A DNA stretch of 64,000 nt, taken from positions 1-64,000 of the forward strand of contig JAYTOI010000049.1 of assembly GCA_043747875.1 (NCBI GenBank), given 5' to 3'. Source of the DNA: CADEED01 sp043747875 (GTDB taxonomy: Bacteria > Pseudomonadota > Gammaproteobacteria > Steroidobacterales > Steroidobacteraceae). Shown here in pieces: positions 34,384 through 41,705 of this stretch. Under the pieces are notes generated by a model that searched no databases, was not told the origin of the DNA, and saw nothing but the letters and a program-made list of their open reading frames with translations. How positions within the stretch are numbered: position 1 is the stretch's first letter; every line of letters begins with the position of its first letter. A program made the position numbers and the translations under genes.

Positions 34384-34465
34384 CAAATTGCTCGAGCGGA
34401 CGCGTGAAAGATAAAGTGCCAAGCTCATGCACCGGGGCGCGTGCCGCTCAGCTCAACCGTTAGGC
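34378..34465 (+). other. attC site C (88 bp)
   Basis: GCCTAACAAATTGCTCGAGC at the left end and GCTCAGCTCAACCGTTAGGC at the right, with perfectly complementary boundary heptamers GCCTAAC and GTTAGGC. The middle has the AAAGTGCCAAGCTCATGC block shared with sites E to H. The best-preserved attC of the array. Confidence 0.92.
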
Positions 34466-34468
34466 GAC

Positions 34469-34798
34469 ATGACAAATCTGCTCGACCTGCTGGATCGCGG
34501 GCTTGGCGGAATTGCCTTCGACCTGGCGCCGCTTGTACGAGAGCTGGCTGCATACGGAGAGCACGAGACTGCGGCATGGCTCGGCACCATCGATGCTGAT
34601 ACTCACGCGAAGGTCAGCGTTGCTGCTTCGCGTGTCATCACAGCCGGTATGATCATTGACAAGGCTATTTGCCTGGCAGCAGTCGAAGTGCGAGAGGGAG
34701 CGCCGCGTGCCTTGCGTCGGAAGCGTCGGTCGTACAAGAGCGCCCAGGTCGGCGCAGTGTCGCCTAACACTTCGTGTATGGACTCTTCCTGCAAGTAG
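34469..34798 (+). CDS. cassette 4: hypothetical protein
   Basis: A 109-residue protein starting MTNLLDLLDRGLGGIAFDLA three bases after the attC boundary. It is mostly helical (LVRELAAYGEHETAAWLGTI; KVSVAASRVITAGMIIDKAI) with a basic tail. The frame reads through the following GCCTAAC at 34762, so the last ~12 residues (VSPNTSCMDSSCK) come from disturbed attC sequence; the gene may have lost its original end. No family was recognised. Confidence 0.6.
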   Translation: MTNLLDLLDRGLGGIAFDLAPLVRELAAYGEHETAAWLGTIDADTHAKVSVAASRVITAGMIIDKAICLAAVEVREGAPRALRRKRRSYKSAQVGAVSPNTSCMDSSCK

Positions 34799-35146
34799 GT
34801 TGATTGGATCGTTTCATGCGGATTGCGGCTGCATTCGTGTATCCGTCCTGTTGATGGGCGAGCGAGCTGCCCTGGACATCATGAAAGTCGCCGACGCGGA
34901 GCCAATCACTGGAAAGGTTTCGATGGCCATCAGCCGAGCGCGGCTCACCGTCTTACGTAACACCACAACGCCCGACCCATCTACTGCGTGCAGCGAGAAC
35001 ACAATCTTTGCCAAATCGATTCCGCAGGTAGTAACGTTGCTCACAAGCCTTCCCCTTTTCGTTGGCTGATTGGGAATGCACACACACTTCAATCTTGGCA
35101 CTCACGTGCACCTTCGGGACGGGGAAGTCCCTTACATTCGTTAGAG
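34762..35146 (+). other. attC site D, interrupted by an IS110 remnant
   Basis: A left end GCCTAACACTTCG (34762) and a right end ATTCGTTAGAG (to 35146) are 385 bases apart, far longer than any neighbour. The interior holds an IS110-type transposase fragment on the minus strand. The halves do not resemble the 88-bp class, so this may be a different attC type or the remains of two. Confidence 0.5.
34930..35044 (-). mobile_element. IS110-family transposase fragment
   Basis: About 38 codons on the minus strand read VTTCGIDLAKIVFSLHAVDG then SGVVVLRKTVSRARLMA, the N-terminal DEDD-domain start of IS110/IS1111 transposases (GIDLAK with the first catalytic aspartate). Downstream of this the similarity ends. 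One branch of this family (IS1111-attC) is known to insert into attC sites, and this fragment lies inside one. Confidence 0.75.
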
Positions 35147-35166
35147 AGCGCGGGCGCGGGCACCAC

Positions 35167-35571
35167 ATGGAACTCGAAAGTCTCGAAGACTTGCTCTATA
35201 TCGCCGACGAGTACACCGGCATCTGGCCGTACAAGGCGTTCTTGGCGGCCTACTACCTGGTCGCATTCGTCGTGGTTCGGTCCGTGTGGCGCCGTACGCG
35301 CACCGTCGCCATGGGAGCCCCACGTCGAAATGCCTGGCTGCTCCTTGTGGCGGCAGTAGTTTCGCCGTGTATTGTTGCGCTCGGAGCAGCATTCGTCGCT
35401 CCCTTTCCAGTCGGCGTCTATTTCTATGTCGGCCTGGCTGCAGAGGGATATTCGAAAGCGGCGCTTGCGGAATTTCTGGAAAGTATTGTCGTGCTCCTGG
35501 TCATCTGGCTGCTGCTTGTGGCGTCTAGCGCGCTCTCTTACAAATCGCTCGAGCGCACGGGTGAAGGATAA
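35167..35571 (+). CDS. cassette 5: small membrane protein
   Basis: A 134-residue protein with probably three membrane helices (AFLAAYYLVAFVVVRSVW; NAWLLLVAAVVSPCIVALGA; FLESIVVLLVIWLLLVASSA). The N-terminus MELESLEDLLYIADEYTGIW is acidic. The ATG at 35167 lies 20 bases after the GTTAGAG boundary; the open frame upstream is non-coding. The last ~11 residues (SYKSLERTGEG) are translated attC, as in other cassettes here. Function unknown. Confidence 0.7.
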   Translation: MELESLEDLLYIADEYTGIWPYKAFLAAYYLVAFVVVRSVWRRTRTVAMGAPRRNAWLLLVAAVVSPCIVALGAAFVAPFPVGVYFYVGLAAEGYSKAALAEFLESIVVLLVIWLLLVASSALSYKSLERTGEG

Positions 35572-35622
35572 AGTGTCAAGCTCATACGCTGGCGCGCACG
35601 CCGCTCAGCTCGAACTCTAAGG
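35535..35622 (+). other. attC site E (88 bp, altered boundaries)
   Basis: Matches site C along its length (ACAAATCGCTCGAGCGCACG at the left, GCCGCTCAGCTCGAAC at the right), but the left core reads CTCTTAC and the right core TCTAAGG instead of GTTAGGC. The crossover triplet GTT is lost, so this site may no longer recombine. Confidence 0.8.
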
Positions 35623-35639
35623 ACGTCACCGGGAGCACC

Positions 35640-36038
35640 ATGCCTTCGTTCGCCAGTCGCATCCGCCCACAGGTTGACACCGAGCTTCGCGCCGCACTCC
35701 TCGCGGAGAGCCACGGCGACTCAGCCCGCGCCTTCGCTCATCTGGAGCGCGCTCACGTGTTGGGCCAAGCATCTACGGTCCAACATGTTCGGGTCCATTG
35801 GCGAATGTTCGCGTGGGGCTGGCGCCATCGCAGCGCGCGCGAGTGTCTTGGCCAAGCCCTGCGCATCGTTGGCGCAGCAACCAAAACAGTCTTCGGTATG
35901 GTTCCGCCAGGAAACACGGGAGGCTCGAATGTCAGCCCGTTCAAGCCCTTGCCCGTCGCCACGGATCTCGCCGTCATCATCGAGCAAGCGCGGTCGATGA
36001 CGTCTAACAAATCGCTTGAGCGGACGCGTGACAGATAA
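35640..36038 (+). CDS. cassette 6: DUF3703-family protein
   Basis: A 132-residue protein matching DUF3703: ELRAALLAESHGDSARAFAH, LERAHVLGQASTVQHVRVHW, and the conserved VPPGNTGGSNVSPFKPLPVA. Members are found near metal-resistance and mobile genes; their function is unknown. It starts 18 bases after the attC E end. The final residues (MTSNKSLERTRDR) are translated attC, so the original stop was lost or the attC supplies it. Confidence 0.85.
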   Translation: MPSFASRIRPQVDTELRAALLAESHGDSARAFAHLERAHVLGQASTVQHVRVHWRMFAWGWRHRSARECLGQALRIVGAATKTVFGMVPPGNTGGSNVSPFKPLPVATDLAVIIEQARSMTSNKSLERTRDR

Positions 36039-36089
36039 AGCGCCAAGCTCGGACGCCGGCGCGCGCGCAGCTCAGCTCAACTGTCAGGG
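36002..36089 (+). other. attC site F (88 bp)
   Basis: GTCTAACAAATCGCTTGAGC at the left and CAGCTCAGCTCAACTGTCAGGG at the right around the shared GATAAAGCGCCAAGCTCGGA block. The right core is GTCAGGG, one base off the GTTRRRY consensus. Confidence 0.85.
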
Positions 36090-36098
36090 CTCAAGTCA

Positions 36099-36551
36099 AT
36101 GTCACCGCAAGCCCGCGCGTACTTAACCAGCTTTTCAATTGCTGTGGTCTTCTTCCTCATCGCAACCTTGGCTAGCGATGTAATCGCGCGGACAACTATC
36201 GGCTCGGAGGGTGTCGGCTACGCGATCTCCCAGCATGCCTACCATGCGGCAACCCAACCGATCGGCACCGGAATGCTGCTTGCTCCTTTCCTTCTTGTAG
36301 CTTGGATGGCCGCCTCTGTAGCTCGCCGCAAGACTATGCAGCTTGGGCTCGTTTTCCTCTGTGTTACTAGTTCTGCTCTCGCATTTATGTATTTTCTTGC
36401 GTATCAGGACTCTCAACATTTTATGGCGCTGAGAAAGTGGACGGCGGCGACGCTGGCTATCGGACTTCTTGCGTTTAAGAGCATTCCGGTATTGATCGTC
36501 GCCCTCGTGGCGTTTCTCATTTTGCGCCGAGAGCCCCGTGTCGAGCTCTAA
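36099..36551 (+). CDS. cassette 7: four-helix membrane protein
   Basis: A 150-residue protein with four predicted membrane helices: FSIAVVFFLIATLASDVIA, GTGMLLAPFLLVAWMAASVA, TMQLGLVFLCVTSSALAFMY and ALVAFLILRR. The loop between helices 1 and 2 holds a histidine pair (SQHAYHAATQP). The start lies 10 bases after attC F and the stop codon uses the TAA of attC G. No family was recognised; the base composition is clearly more AT-rich than the host. Confidence 0.7.
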   Translation: MSPQARAYLTSFSIAVVFFLIATLASDVIARTTIGSEGVGYAISQHAYHAATQPIGTGMLLAPFLLVAWMAASVARRKTMQLGLVFLCVTSSALAFMYFLAYQDSQHFMALRKWTAATLAIGLLAFKSIPVLIVALVAFLILRREPRVEL

Positions 36552-36633
36552 CAAATCGCTGGAGCGGACGCGTGAGGTATGAAGTGCCGAGTTCATACAG
36601 CGGCGCGCGCGGCGCTCAGCTCAACGGTTAGGC
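36546..36633 (+). other. attC site G (88 bp)
   Basis: CTCTAACAAATCGCTGGAGC at the left and GCTCAGCTCAACGGTTAGGC at the right. The core GTTAGGC is intact; the middle carries the AAGTGCCGAGTTCATAC variant of the shared block. Confidence 0.9.
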
Positions 36634-36636
36634 GTC

Positions 36637-37092
36637 ATGCACGCGCAAACTGGCGCAATTGCTGCTCTTCTCGCAACCGCCTTGCATGGCGTCACCCACG
36701 AATCGAATGTATGGCGCATCGACGGTTCGACGCGCGGAATCCAAGCGCTTAAATCAGCGATCCTACATGCGATTTGCCAGCAGTCGTCGCCCTTCGCGCA
36801 CTACGACGAAGCACCGCCGGAGGAGGGGGCTCTTGGTAGTTCTGAAGCGCTTGGTCCTGGAATGTGGCGGATACTACGTGGTGCAAGTGGAGCAGATCTC
36901 CTGGCTTGGCTCCATATGGGTAACTGGCAGCTCTACGTGGCCGATACCCGGCAGGAATACATTCCAGAATTGTGTCGCGCCGACAGCCAAAAGGTGAACG
37001 AATTCATGCGGCGCGGTAGCGTGTCGTTGGTTATTGACTCTTTTCACGATGACAACCATTGGACGGTGGGGGCATCGCAAGATGACGCCTAA
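36637..37092 (+). CDS. cassette 8: hypothetical protein
   Basis: A 151-residue soluble protein beginning MHAQTGAIAALLATALHGVT three bases after the attC G boundary. No family was recognised. A hydrophobic N-terminal helix is followed by an alpha/beta-looking region (VWRIDGSTRGIQALKSAILH; ADLLAWLHMGNWQLYVADTR) and a C-terminal strand pair (SVSLVIDSFHDDNHWTVGAS). The stop is the TAA of the next attC, which supports it as a genuine cassette gene. Confidence 0.75.
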   Translation: MHAQTGAIAALLATALHGVTHESNVWRIDGSTRGIQALKSAILHAICQQSSPFAHYDEAPPEEGALGSSEALGPGMWRILRGASGADLLAWLHMGNWQLYVADTRQEYIPELCRADSQKVNEFMRRGSVSLVIDSFHDDNHWTVGASQDDA

Positions 37093-37204
37093 CAAGGAGC
37101 TGGAGCGGACGCGAGAGTGATAAAGTGCCAAGCGCAGGCGCAGGCGCAGGCGCAGGCGCAGGCGCAGGCGCAGGCGTGCGCGCCGTTCAGCTCAACTGTT
37201 AGGT
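37087..37204 (+). other. attC site H with GCAGGC microsatellite (118 bp)
   Basis: GCCTAACAAGGAGCTGGAGC at the left and GTTCAGCTCAACTGTTAGGT at the right. Between them, where the other sites carry the central AGCTCATGC block, seven tandem GCAGGC units (about 37134-37175) are inserted, making the site 30 bases longer. The ends remain complementary. Confidence 0.88.
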
Positions 37205-37215
37205 TTAGGTGGCCA

Positions 37216-37428
37216 GTGCGACGTATCAGCCACATTCTTCTGACGCTCGAAGCCATCTTTCTGGTCTTCCTAACAGTCATCGCGGGCGTATTCTTGCTCG
37301 GCGGCAGTACTCGTGTCTGGATGACAGCGTGGACCAATCAGCAATATTCCGATGCGTTGGCGTGGACCACCGTTTTGTTTAGCCTAGTGGCGGCTTGGTG
37401 GCTCCTACTAGCAGCCTGTCGGACTTGA
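37216..37428 (+). CDS. cassette 9, truncated by IS: small membrane protein
   Basis: A 70-residue frame from a GTG at 37216 with two membrane helices (ISHILLTLEAIFLVFLTVIA; ALAWTTVLFSLVAAWWLLLA). The IS1182-type element begins at 37412, so the last four residues (ACRT) and the stop are supplied by the IS end. The gene is therefore 3'-truncated and its own attC is missing. A GTG start just after the attC boundary fits the other cassettes; starts further upstream would translate the microsatellite. Confidence 0.55.
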   Translation: MRRISHILLTLEAIFLVFLTVIAGVFLLGGSTRVWMTAWTNQQYSDALAWTTVLFSLVAAWWLLLAACRT

Positions 37429-38937
37429 CGATGGATGAGGGATAATTGCGGCGGGGATTTTCACTGTAGCGAGCGTGCGATGAGCAACTTCCGGCCGATG
37501 GATCGTGATACCTCGTTTCTGTTTCCACCATCGGTGGACGAGTGGCTGCCGCAGCGGCACCTTGCGCGCTACGTGGTGGAAGTGGTCGATGGGTTGGACT
37601 TGGCTGAGATGGCCAAAGCCTACCGCGGCTCGGGGTCTGCCTCGTACCACCCGGCGATGCTGCTGTCGCTGCTGATCTACGGCTGCGCGACGAAGGTGTT
37701 CTCCAGCCGCGCCATTGAGCGGGCGACGTACGACTCGGTGGCTTTTCGCTTCATCGCCGCCAACGAGCACCCGGACCACGACACCATTGCCGCGTTTCGC
37801 AAGCGCTTCCTGCCGCAGATCGAAGCGCTGTTTGTCGAAGTGCTGAAGCTGGCCCGGCAGATGGGGATGCTGAAGCTTGGCACGGTGGCGCTGGACGGGA
37901 CCAAGATCCACGCCAACGCCAGCCGGCACAGCGCACTGTCTTATGGTCACGCCGGGAAGCTGGAGAAGCAGCTCAAGCGCGAGGTGCAGCAGCTGTTGCG
38001 AATGGCCGAGCAGGCCGACGCTGCGGATATTCCCGATGGGATGTCGATTCCCGAGGAGCTGGAGCGGCGCGAAGCGCGCCTGGCGGCCATTGCCGAGGCC
38101 AAGCAGAAGATTGAGGAGCGGGTGCGCGAGCAGCAGCAGGCCGAGTATCAGCAGAAGCTGGCAGCGCGCGCCGAGCAGGAGAAGCGCACTGGCAAGAAGC
38201 CCGGTGGGCGTCCGCCATCACCGCCCAGTGGTCAGATCAAAGACAAAGAGCAGATCAACCTGACGGACGAGGAGTCGCGCATCATGCCCGTGGCCGGTGG
38301 CGGGTTTGATCAGTGCTACAACGCCCAAGCAGCGGTCGCGGTAGATAGCCTGCTGATCGTGGCCAATGATCTGACCCAGGCGGCCAACGACAAGCAGCAA
38401 CTCAAGCCCATGATCGAGCAGCTCAAGGCGCTGCCCAAGGAGCTCGGCCGGGTGCGGCGCGCCTTGGCCGATAGCGGCTACCTGAGCGAAGCGAACGTCG
38501 AGCACTGCGCGCAAGCCAAGATCGAGCCGCTGATTGCGATGAAGCGCGAGCGTCACAACGCCAGCTGGAAGGCCCGTTTTGCCGAAGACCCCAGCGCACC
38601 ACCCCAATCCGCCTCGCCGATGCGCAAGATGGCGCATCGACTGAAGACCAAGCGCGGCAAAGAACTCTACGCCCTGCGCAAACAAACCCCGGAGCCAGTC
38701 TTCGGGATCATCAAGTCCGTGATGGGCTTTCGGCAGTTCCTGTTACGAGGGTTCGATAACGCCCGCGGCGAGTGGAACCTGGTGAGCATGAGTTGGAACA
38801 TCAAGCGGATGTTCGCCTTGCAGGCCATCTAAGCGGCCTCGGCCACCGCGCCATCACAGAAATGCCGGTATCCAAATGACTCTACACCGACAAAAAGACT
38901 TTCCCTGTCTAACTGAATTGCTCAGTCCGACAGGCTG
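37412..38937 (+). mobile_element. complete IS1182-type insertion sequence
   Basis: A 1526-bp element. Its ends CAGCCTGTCGGACT and AGTCCGACAGGCTG are perfect inverted repeats, and both sides show the 4-bp target CTAG (37408-37411 and 38938-38941). It holds one intact transposase gene. It has cut the last visible cassette, so it arrived after the array was formed. A short flank on the far side (TGAAGATCAAATGCCAA) faintly resembles the middle of an attC. Confidence 0.92.
37480..38832 (+). CDS. IS1182-family transposase
   Basis: A 450-residue DDE transposase: N-terminal domain FRPMDRDTSFLFPPSVDEWL and YGCATKVFSSRAIERATYDS; first catalytic aspartate in GTVALDGTKIHANASRHSAL; second in ALADSGYLSEANVEHCAQAK; glutamate region in PEPVFGIIKSVMGFRQFLLR. 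A charged coiled-coil insertion with many Glu, Lys and Gln separates the first two. The ATG at 37480 is used rather than an upstream one because the protein starts there in the family. It appears intact. Confidence 0.92.
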   Translation: MSNFRPMDRDTSFLFPPSVDEWLPQRHLARYVVEVVDGLDLAEMAKAYRGSGSASYHPAMLLSLLIYGCATKVFSSRAIERATYDSVAFRFIAANEHPDHDTIAAFRKRFLPQIEALFVEVLKLARQMGMLKLGTVALDGTKIHANASRHSALSYGHAGKLEKQLKREVQQLLRMAEQADAADIPDGMSIPEELERREARLAAIAEAKQKIEERVREQQQAEYQQKLAARAEQEKRTGKKPGGRPPSPPSGQIKDKEQINLTDEESRIMPVAGGGFDQCYNAQAAVAVDSLLIVANDLTQAANDKQQLKPMIEQLKALPKELGRVRRALADSGYLSEANVEHCAQAKIEPLIAMKRERHNASWKARFAEDPSAPPQSASPMRKMAHRLKTKRGKELYALRKQTPEPVFGIIKSVMGFRQFLLRGFDNARGEWNLVSMSWNIKRMFALQAI

Positions 38938-39039
38938 CTAGTGAAGATCAAATGCCAAAACGGCTGGCAGCCCGTCGATCGCATCCATCATTCGCGGGCT
39001 ACGTCCAGATTGCTGGAGAGACGGTGGACTTAAGCGCGC

Positions 39040-40251
39040 TCAAGCACTCCTCGCGAACAGCGACCGCATTTTCGCGAGCATCGGCGCGATCACGGGAACG
39101 GTCAGCATCGTGCTTGCCACCGCCATCAGCAGCAGAGCGGTGAACGTTTCGCTGGTGATGATGTTCTTGTCGAGCAGCACGTTCGCAAAAATGATCATGA
39201 TCAGCGCCTTGGTCTGCAGCAGCCAGCCGATCAGTGAGGCTTCGCCTGGCTCCCACTTCAGTATGCGGCCGGCGATATGGGTGCCGATGAGTTTTCCGGC
39301 CACCGAGGCGATGAGCAGCACGCCCGCAACCAGGAACACTGCCTGTCCGCCCATGTTCCAGTTCGTCCGCAGCCCGGTAGATAGGAAGAACACCGGCATG
39401 ATCACGAGAAGCACGTTGTGCCGCAGAGTGTCCATCTGCTTCTGGTTGAACCAGTGGCCATCCATGACGGCACCTGACAGGAATGCCCCCACCATGAAGT
39501 GCAGGCCACACCAGTCGGCGCCGAGTCCGCAGAGCGCGAGCCAGATGAGGCTCGCATACCAGCGATCCTGCTCGGAAATTCGTTGCATCAGCTTGCGGAG
39601 CAGCCATGCGGCGAGCGCAAACACCGCAAGAAACGTTGCCTGCCTGCCAATGCGCGTCCAGTCCATGAGAATGAGGGCGAGCACCCCCCAGATGGCAACG
39701 TCATCCATGCTGGCGTAGCGCAGGATACGCTGGCCGACGGGCTTGCGAAGAATCTCCAGCTTCTCCATGAACAGGATGAGGATGGGCAACGCGGTGACCG
39801 CGCAGGCCATGCCGACGCCCGTCACGAATTGCCAGGGTTGCGCAGCGGCTCCGATCCATCCGGCGCCGCCGACGAAGGCGAGAGCCGCGACGCAGCCGAA
39901 GAGCAGCGGACAACCCAGCGCCAGACCCGCGGTGATGGAGGTCTCGCGGCGATGTTTCCAGGCTGCGCCGAGATCGAGCTCGATGCCGGCGATGAACACG
40001 AACAGCATGACGGCCCACCACGCGATGCCGTTCAGAGACTGGATAACCGGCTGGGTGAACACGAACTGGTAGTACTCCGGAAAGGCGGCGCCGAGCACGC
40101 CCGGGCCTAACAGAATGCCCATGATGATCTGTACGACGACCAGCGGCGCCCAGTATTCGGTCTTGAAGAGCCGCCAGAATAGGTAGGGGATCGTGAAGAC
40201 AATGACCATGGCGATCAGGAAGATCTCCGTGGTGCTCATGGAAACGTGCAT
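39040..40251 (-). CDS. monovalent cation/proton antiporter (CPA2-type membrane domain)
   Basis: A 403-residue protein with about 12 membrane helices matching the Na+/H+ exchanger domain: LVVVQIIMGILLGPGVLGAA, FVFIAGIELDLGAAWKHRRE (helix 3-type region), ALPILILFMEKL, ASMDDVAIWGVLALILMDW (the acidic pair typical of ion-binding helix 5) and FLSTGLRTNWNMGGQAVF. It has no TrkA-type regulatory domain. The frame starts at 40251; MSTTEIFLI at 40239 is an alternative start. It is the first gene past the integron array. Confidence 0.88.
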   Translation of the reverse strand: MHVSMSTTEIFLIAMVIVFTIPYLFWRLFKTEYWAPLVVVQIIMGILLGPGVLGAAFPEYYQFVFTQPVIQSLNGIAWWAVMLFVFIAGIELDLGAAWKHRRETSITAGLALGCPLLFGCVAALAFVGGAGWIGAAAQPWQFVTGVGMACAVTALPILILFMEKLEILRKPVGQRILRYASMDDVAIWGVLALILMDWTRIGRQATFLAVFALAAWLLRKLMQRISEQDRWYASLIWLALCGLGADWCGLHFMVGAFLSGAVMDGHWFNQKQMDTLRHNVLLVIMPVFFLSTGLRTNWNMGGQAVFLVAGVLLIASVAGKLIGTHIAGRILKWEPGEASLIGWLLQTKALIMIIFANVLLDKNIITSETFTALLLMAVASTMLTVPVIAPMLAKMRSLFARSA

Positions 40252-40467
40252 CTGGCCTCCCTTTGTGTGCAGCCGATGCGATGCCGGCCGCTGTTCTCTT
40301 GCAGGTCCGGCTTTATAGACGAGGCGTGGCGAGGATGGCGCCCCGTCGGCAATTGATTTCGCCTATCGACTTCCGCTGGCGCGTGGCTCCGATGAATTGA
40401 TCTCGAGGTCAGGCCGGGCTCACTTCGTCTCGCCCGGAGCTCCCATCCATGCGCGGCCGCAATTTCC

Positions 40468-41025
40468 TCAGAGCGAATCGAGTGCGTCGATCTCCTTCTG
40501 AATGCGGCGCGCGTTGCGCTCGGCCATCACAATCGAGATCCAGGTGCAGAAGACGATCGCGATGGCGGCGACGATGATCGCCCTCCAGGGGATCGGCGTG
40601 ATCTCGACGAAGAAGCTCACGAACAGCATGACGTGCCCGGGCACGAACAGCAGCGGCAACCAGCGCCAGACGCCGCGCCCGGCATCGCGCTGCCGCTCGA
40701 GCTGACGACGATGGAACTTGAGCGCGTCGAGCACGCCAAAATCGGCAGGCTGCTCCTGCGACGCAAAATGCTTGCGCATGAGGAAGAGGCATAGCAGACC
40801 GGCCGCGATCCACATCGCGGTCGCTGCAGATAGCAGCGGCTCGACGCTGAATGATTCCGCGCATTTCCAAGCGAAATACGTCATGCCGCCGCCACCCCCG
40901 ATGTAATTGAGCGCGTTGAGCATCCGCGTCCGGCGCCATAAGGCGTCCGACTGGTGACGAACGAAGGCGAGAGAAATGCGTGGCGCATCGAGCGCCTGCG
41001 CCTGCCAGAGCTGCTGCGTGTTCAT
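40468..41025 (-). CDS. membrane protein coupled to an ECF sigma factor
   Basis: A 185-residue protein with four likely membrane helices in two pairs (TYFAWKCAESFSV..., AATAMWIAAGLLCLFLMRK; WLPLLFVPGHVMLFVSFFVE, IIVAAIAIVFCTWISIVMA). Its start overlaps the stop of the sigma gene (ATGA), the place where an anti-sigma factor is usually found. It does not show a zinc-binding anti-sigma motif (HxxxCxxC), so the role is inferred from position only. Confidence 0.7.
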   Translation of the reverse strand: MNTQQLWQAQALDAPRISLAFVRHQSDALWRRTRMLNALNYIGGGGGMTYFAWKCAESFSVEPLLSAATAMWIAAGLLCLFLMRKHFASQEQPADFGVLDALKFHRRQLERQRDAGRGVWRWLPLLFVPGHVMLFVSFFVEITPIPWRAIIVAAIAIVFCTWISIVMAERNARRIQKEIDALDSL

Positions 41026-41588
41026 TGGTTTTCCCCTGCGCCGATCTGCGAGGCTAACAACTGCCGGATGCGGGTGAGCTTGGTGTACGTATGCGCCAGC
41101 GAAATGCCGGTAATGTCCGCGATCTCGTCGGCGGCGAGCCCCTCGAGATGCAGGATGATCACCTGCCGGTCGAGTGGTTTGAGCGCCTGGATCAGCGCGT
41201 TGATTTTCTGCATGGCCCGCCCTTCATCGAGTTCGGCGTCCATGTCGGGTGTGACGCCTGCGAGCCCGATGTCGTCGAGCGTCGTCAGGCGATGCGATTG
41301 ACGGCGGAAATTGCGCATCACGTGTGTGGCCGCCACGTTGTGTGCGACGCGGTATACCCAGGTACGCAGAGAGCAGCGCCCGCCGAACGCGGCGAGGCTG
41401 CGCCACAAGGCGATGTGAATCTCCTGCAGCAGGTCCTGTTGCAGGTGGGTGTCGACCTCGTGGGTACGAGCAAGGCGCGTGAGCGGCGCCGCGAACTCCG
41501 CGGCGACCTTCTCGAATAATGCCTCGAGATCCGCGGCTTCCGGGTCATTGGTGAGGGCAAGTGGCGTGGCGATCATGCGTGGCGGCAT
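41022..41588 (-). CDS. ECF-type RNA polymerase sigma factor
   Basis: A 188-residue sigma-70-family factor of the extracytoplasmic-function group. Region 2 includes QQDLLQEIHIALWRSLAAFG and CSLRTWVYRVAHNVAATHVM; region 4 is LKPLDRQVIILHLEGLAADE then IADITGISLAHTYTKLTRIR, a helix-turn-helix for the -35 element. The longest frame begins at 41588; the in-frame ATG at 41576 is as good. It would direct polymerase to a small regulon, perhaps including its own operon. Confidence 0.9.
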   Translation of the reverse strand: MPPRMIATPLALTNDPEAADLEALFEKVAAEFAAPLTRLARTHEVDTHLQQDLLQEIHIALWRSLAAFGGRCSLRTWVYRVAHNVAATHVMRNFRRQSHRLTTLDDIGLAGVTPDMDAELDEGRAMQKINALIQALKPLDRQVIILHLEGLAADEIADITGISLAHTYTKLTRIRQLLASQIGAGENQ

Positions 41589-41705
41589 ATTCAGGTAGTC
41601 GCCGGCTTGGTGCTTTCCTTACAGCCGAACAACAGGTTCGCCTTCACTCCCTTGCGCCCGGGCTCCAAGCGGACCGACCTGGCAAAAAATGGGACTTTGG
41701 GTGGT

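Larger units (their letters stand above)
32278..37411 (+). other. integron gene-cassette array without integrase (CALIN)
   Basis: About eight small genes are each followed by an attC site. The recombination boundaries read GTTAGGC, GTTATAC, GTTAGAG, GTTAGGT or close variants, each with an inverse RYYYAAC-like partner (GCCTAAC, CTCTAAC, GTCTAAC). Four sites are about 88 bp long and clearly homologous (AACAAATCGCT...GGAGCGGACGCGTGA... GTGCCAAGCTC...GCTCAGCTCAAC), the pattern of a sedentary chromosomal integron. No tyrosine recombinase of the IntI type is encoded here. The first boundary (32278) has no visible left half; the last cassette is cut by an IS at 37412. Confidence 0.88.

Noticed and set aside
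37134..37176. GCAGGC repeats as a CRISPR array
   Set aside because: Six-base units without spacers; no cas genes in the window.
37117..37215. Start of cassette 9 at 37117 giving a Gln-Ala repeat N-terminus
   Set aside because: The QAQAQA stretch is translation of the GCAGGC tract inside the attC; other cassettes start after the attC, so the GTG at 37216 is more likely.
38938..39039. A further attC after the IS1182 element
   Set aside because: TGAAGATCAAATGCCAA resembles part of the shared attC block, but no core heptamers or inverted ends follow; too weak to call.
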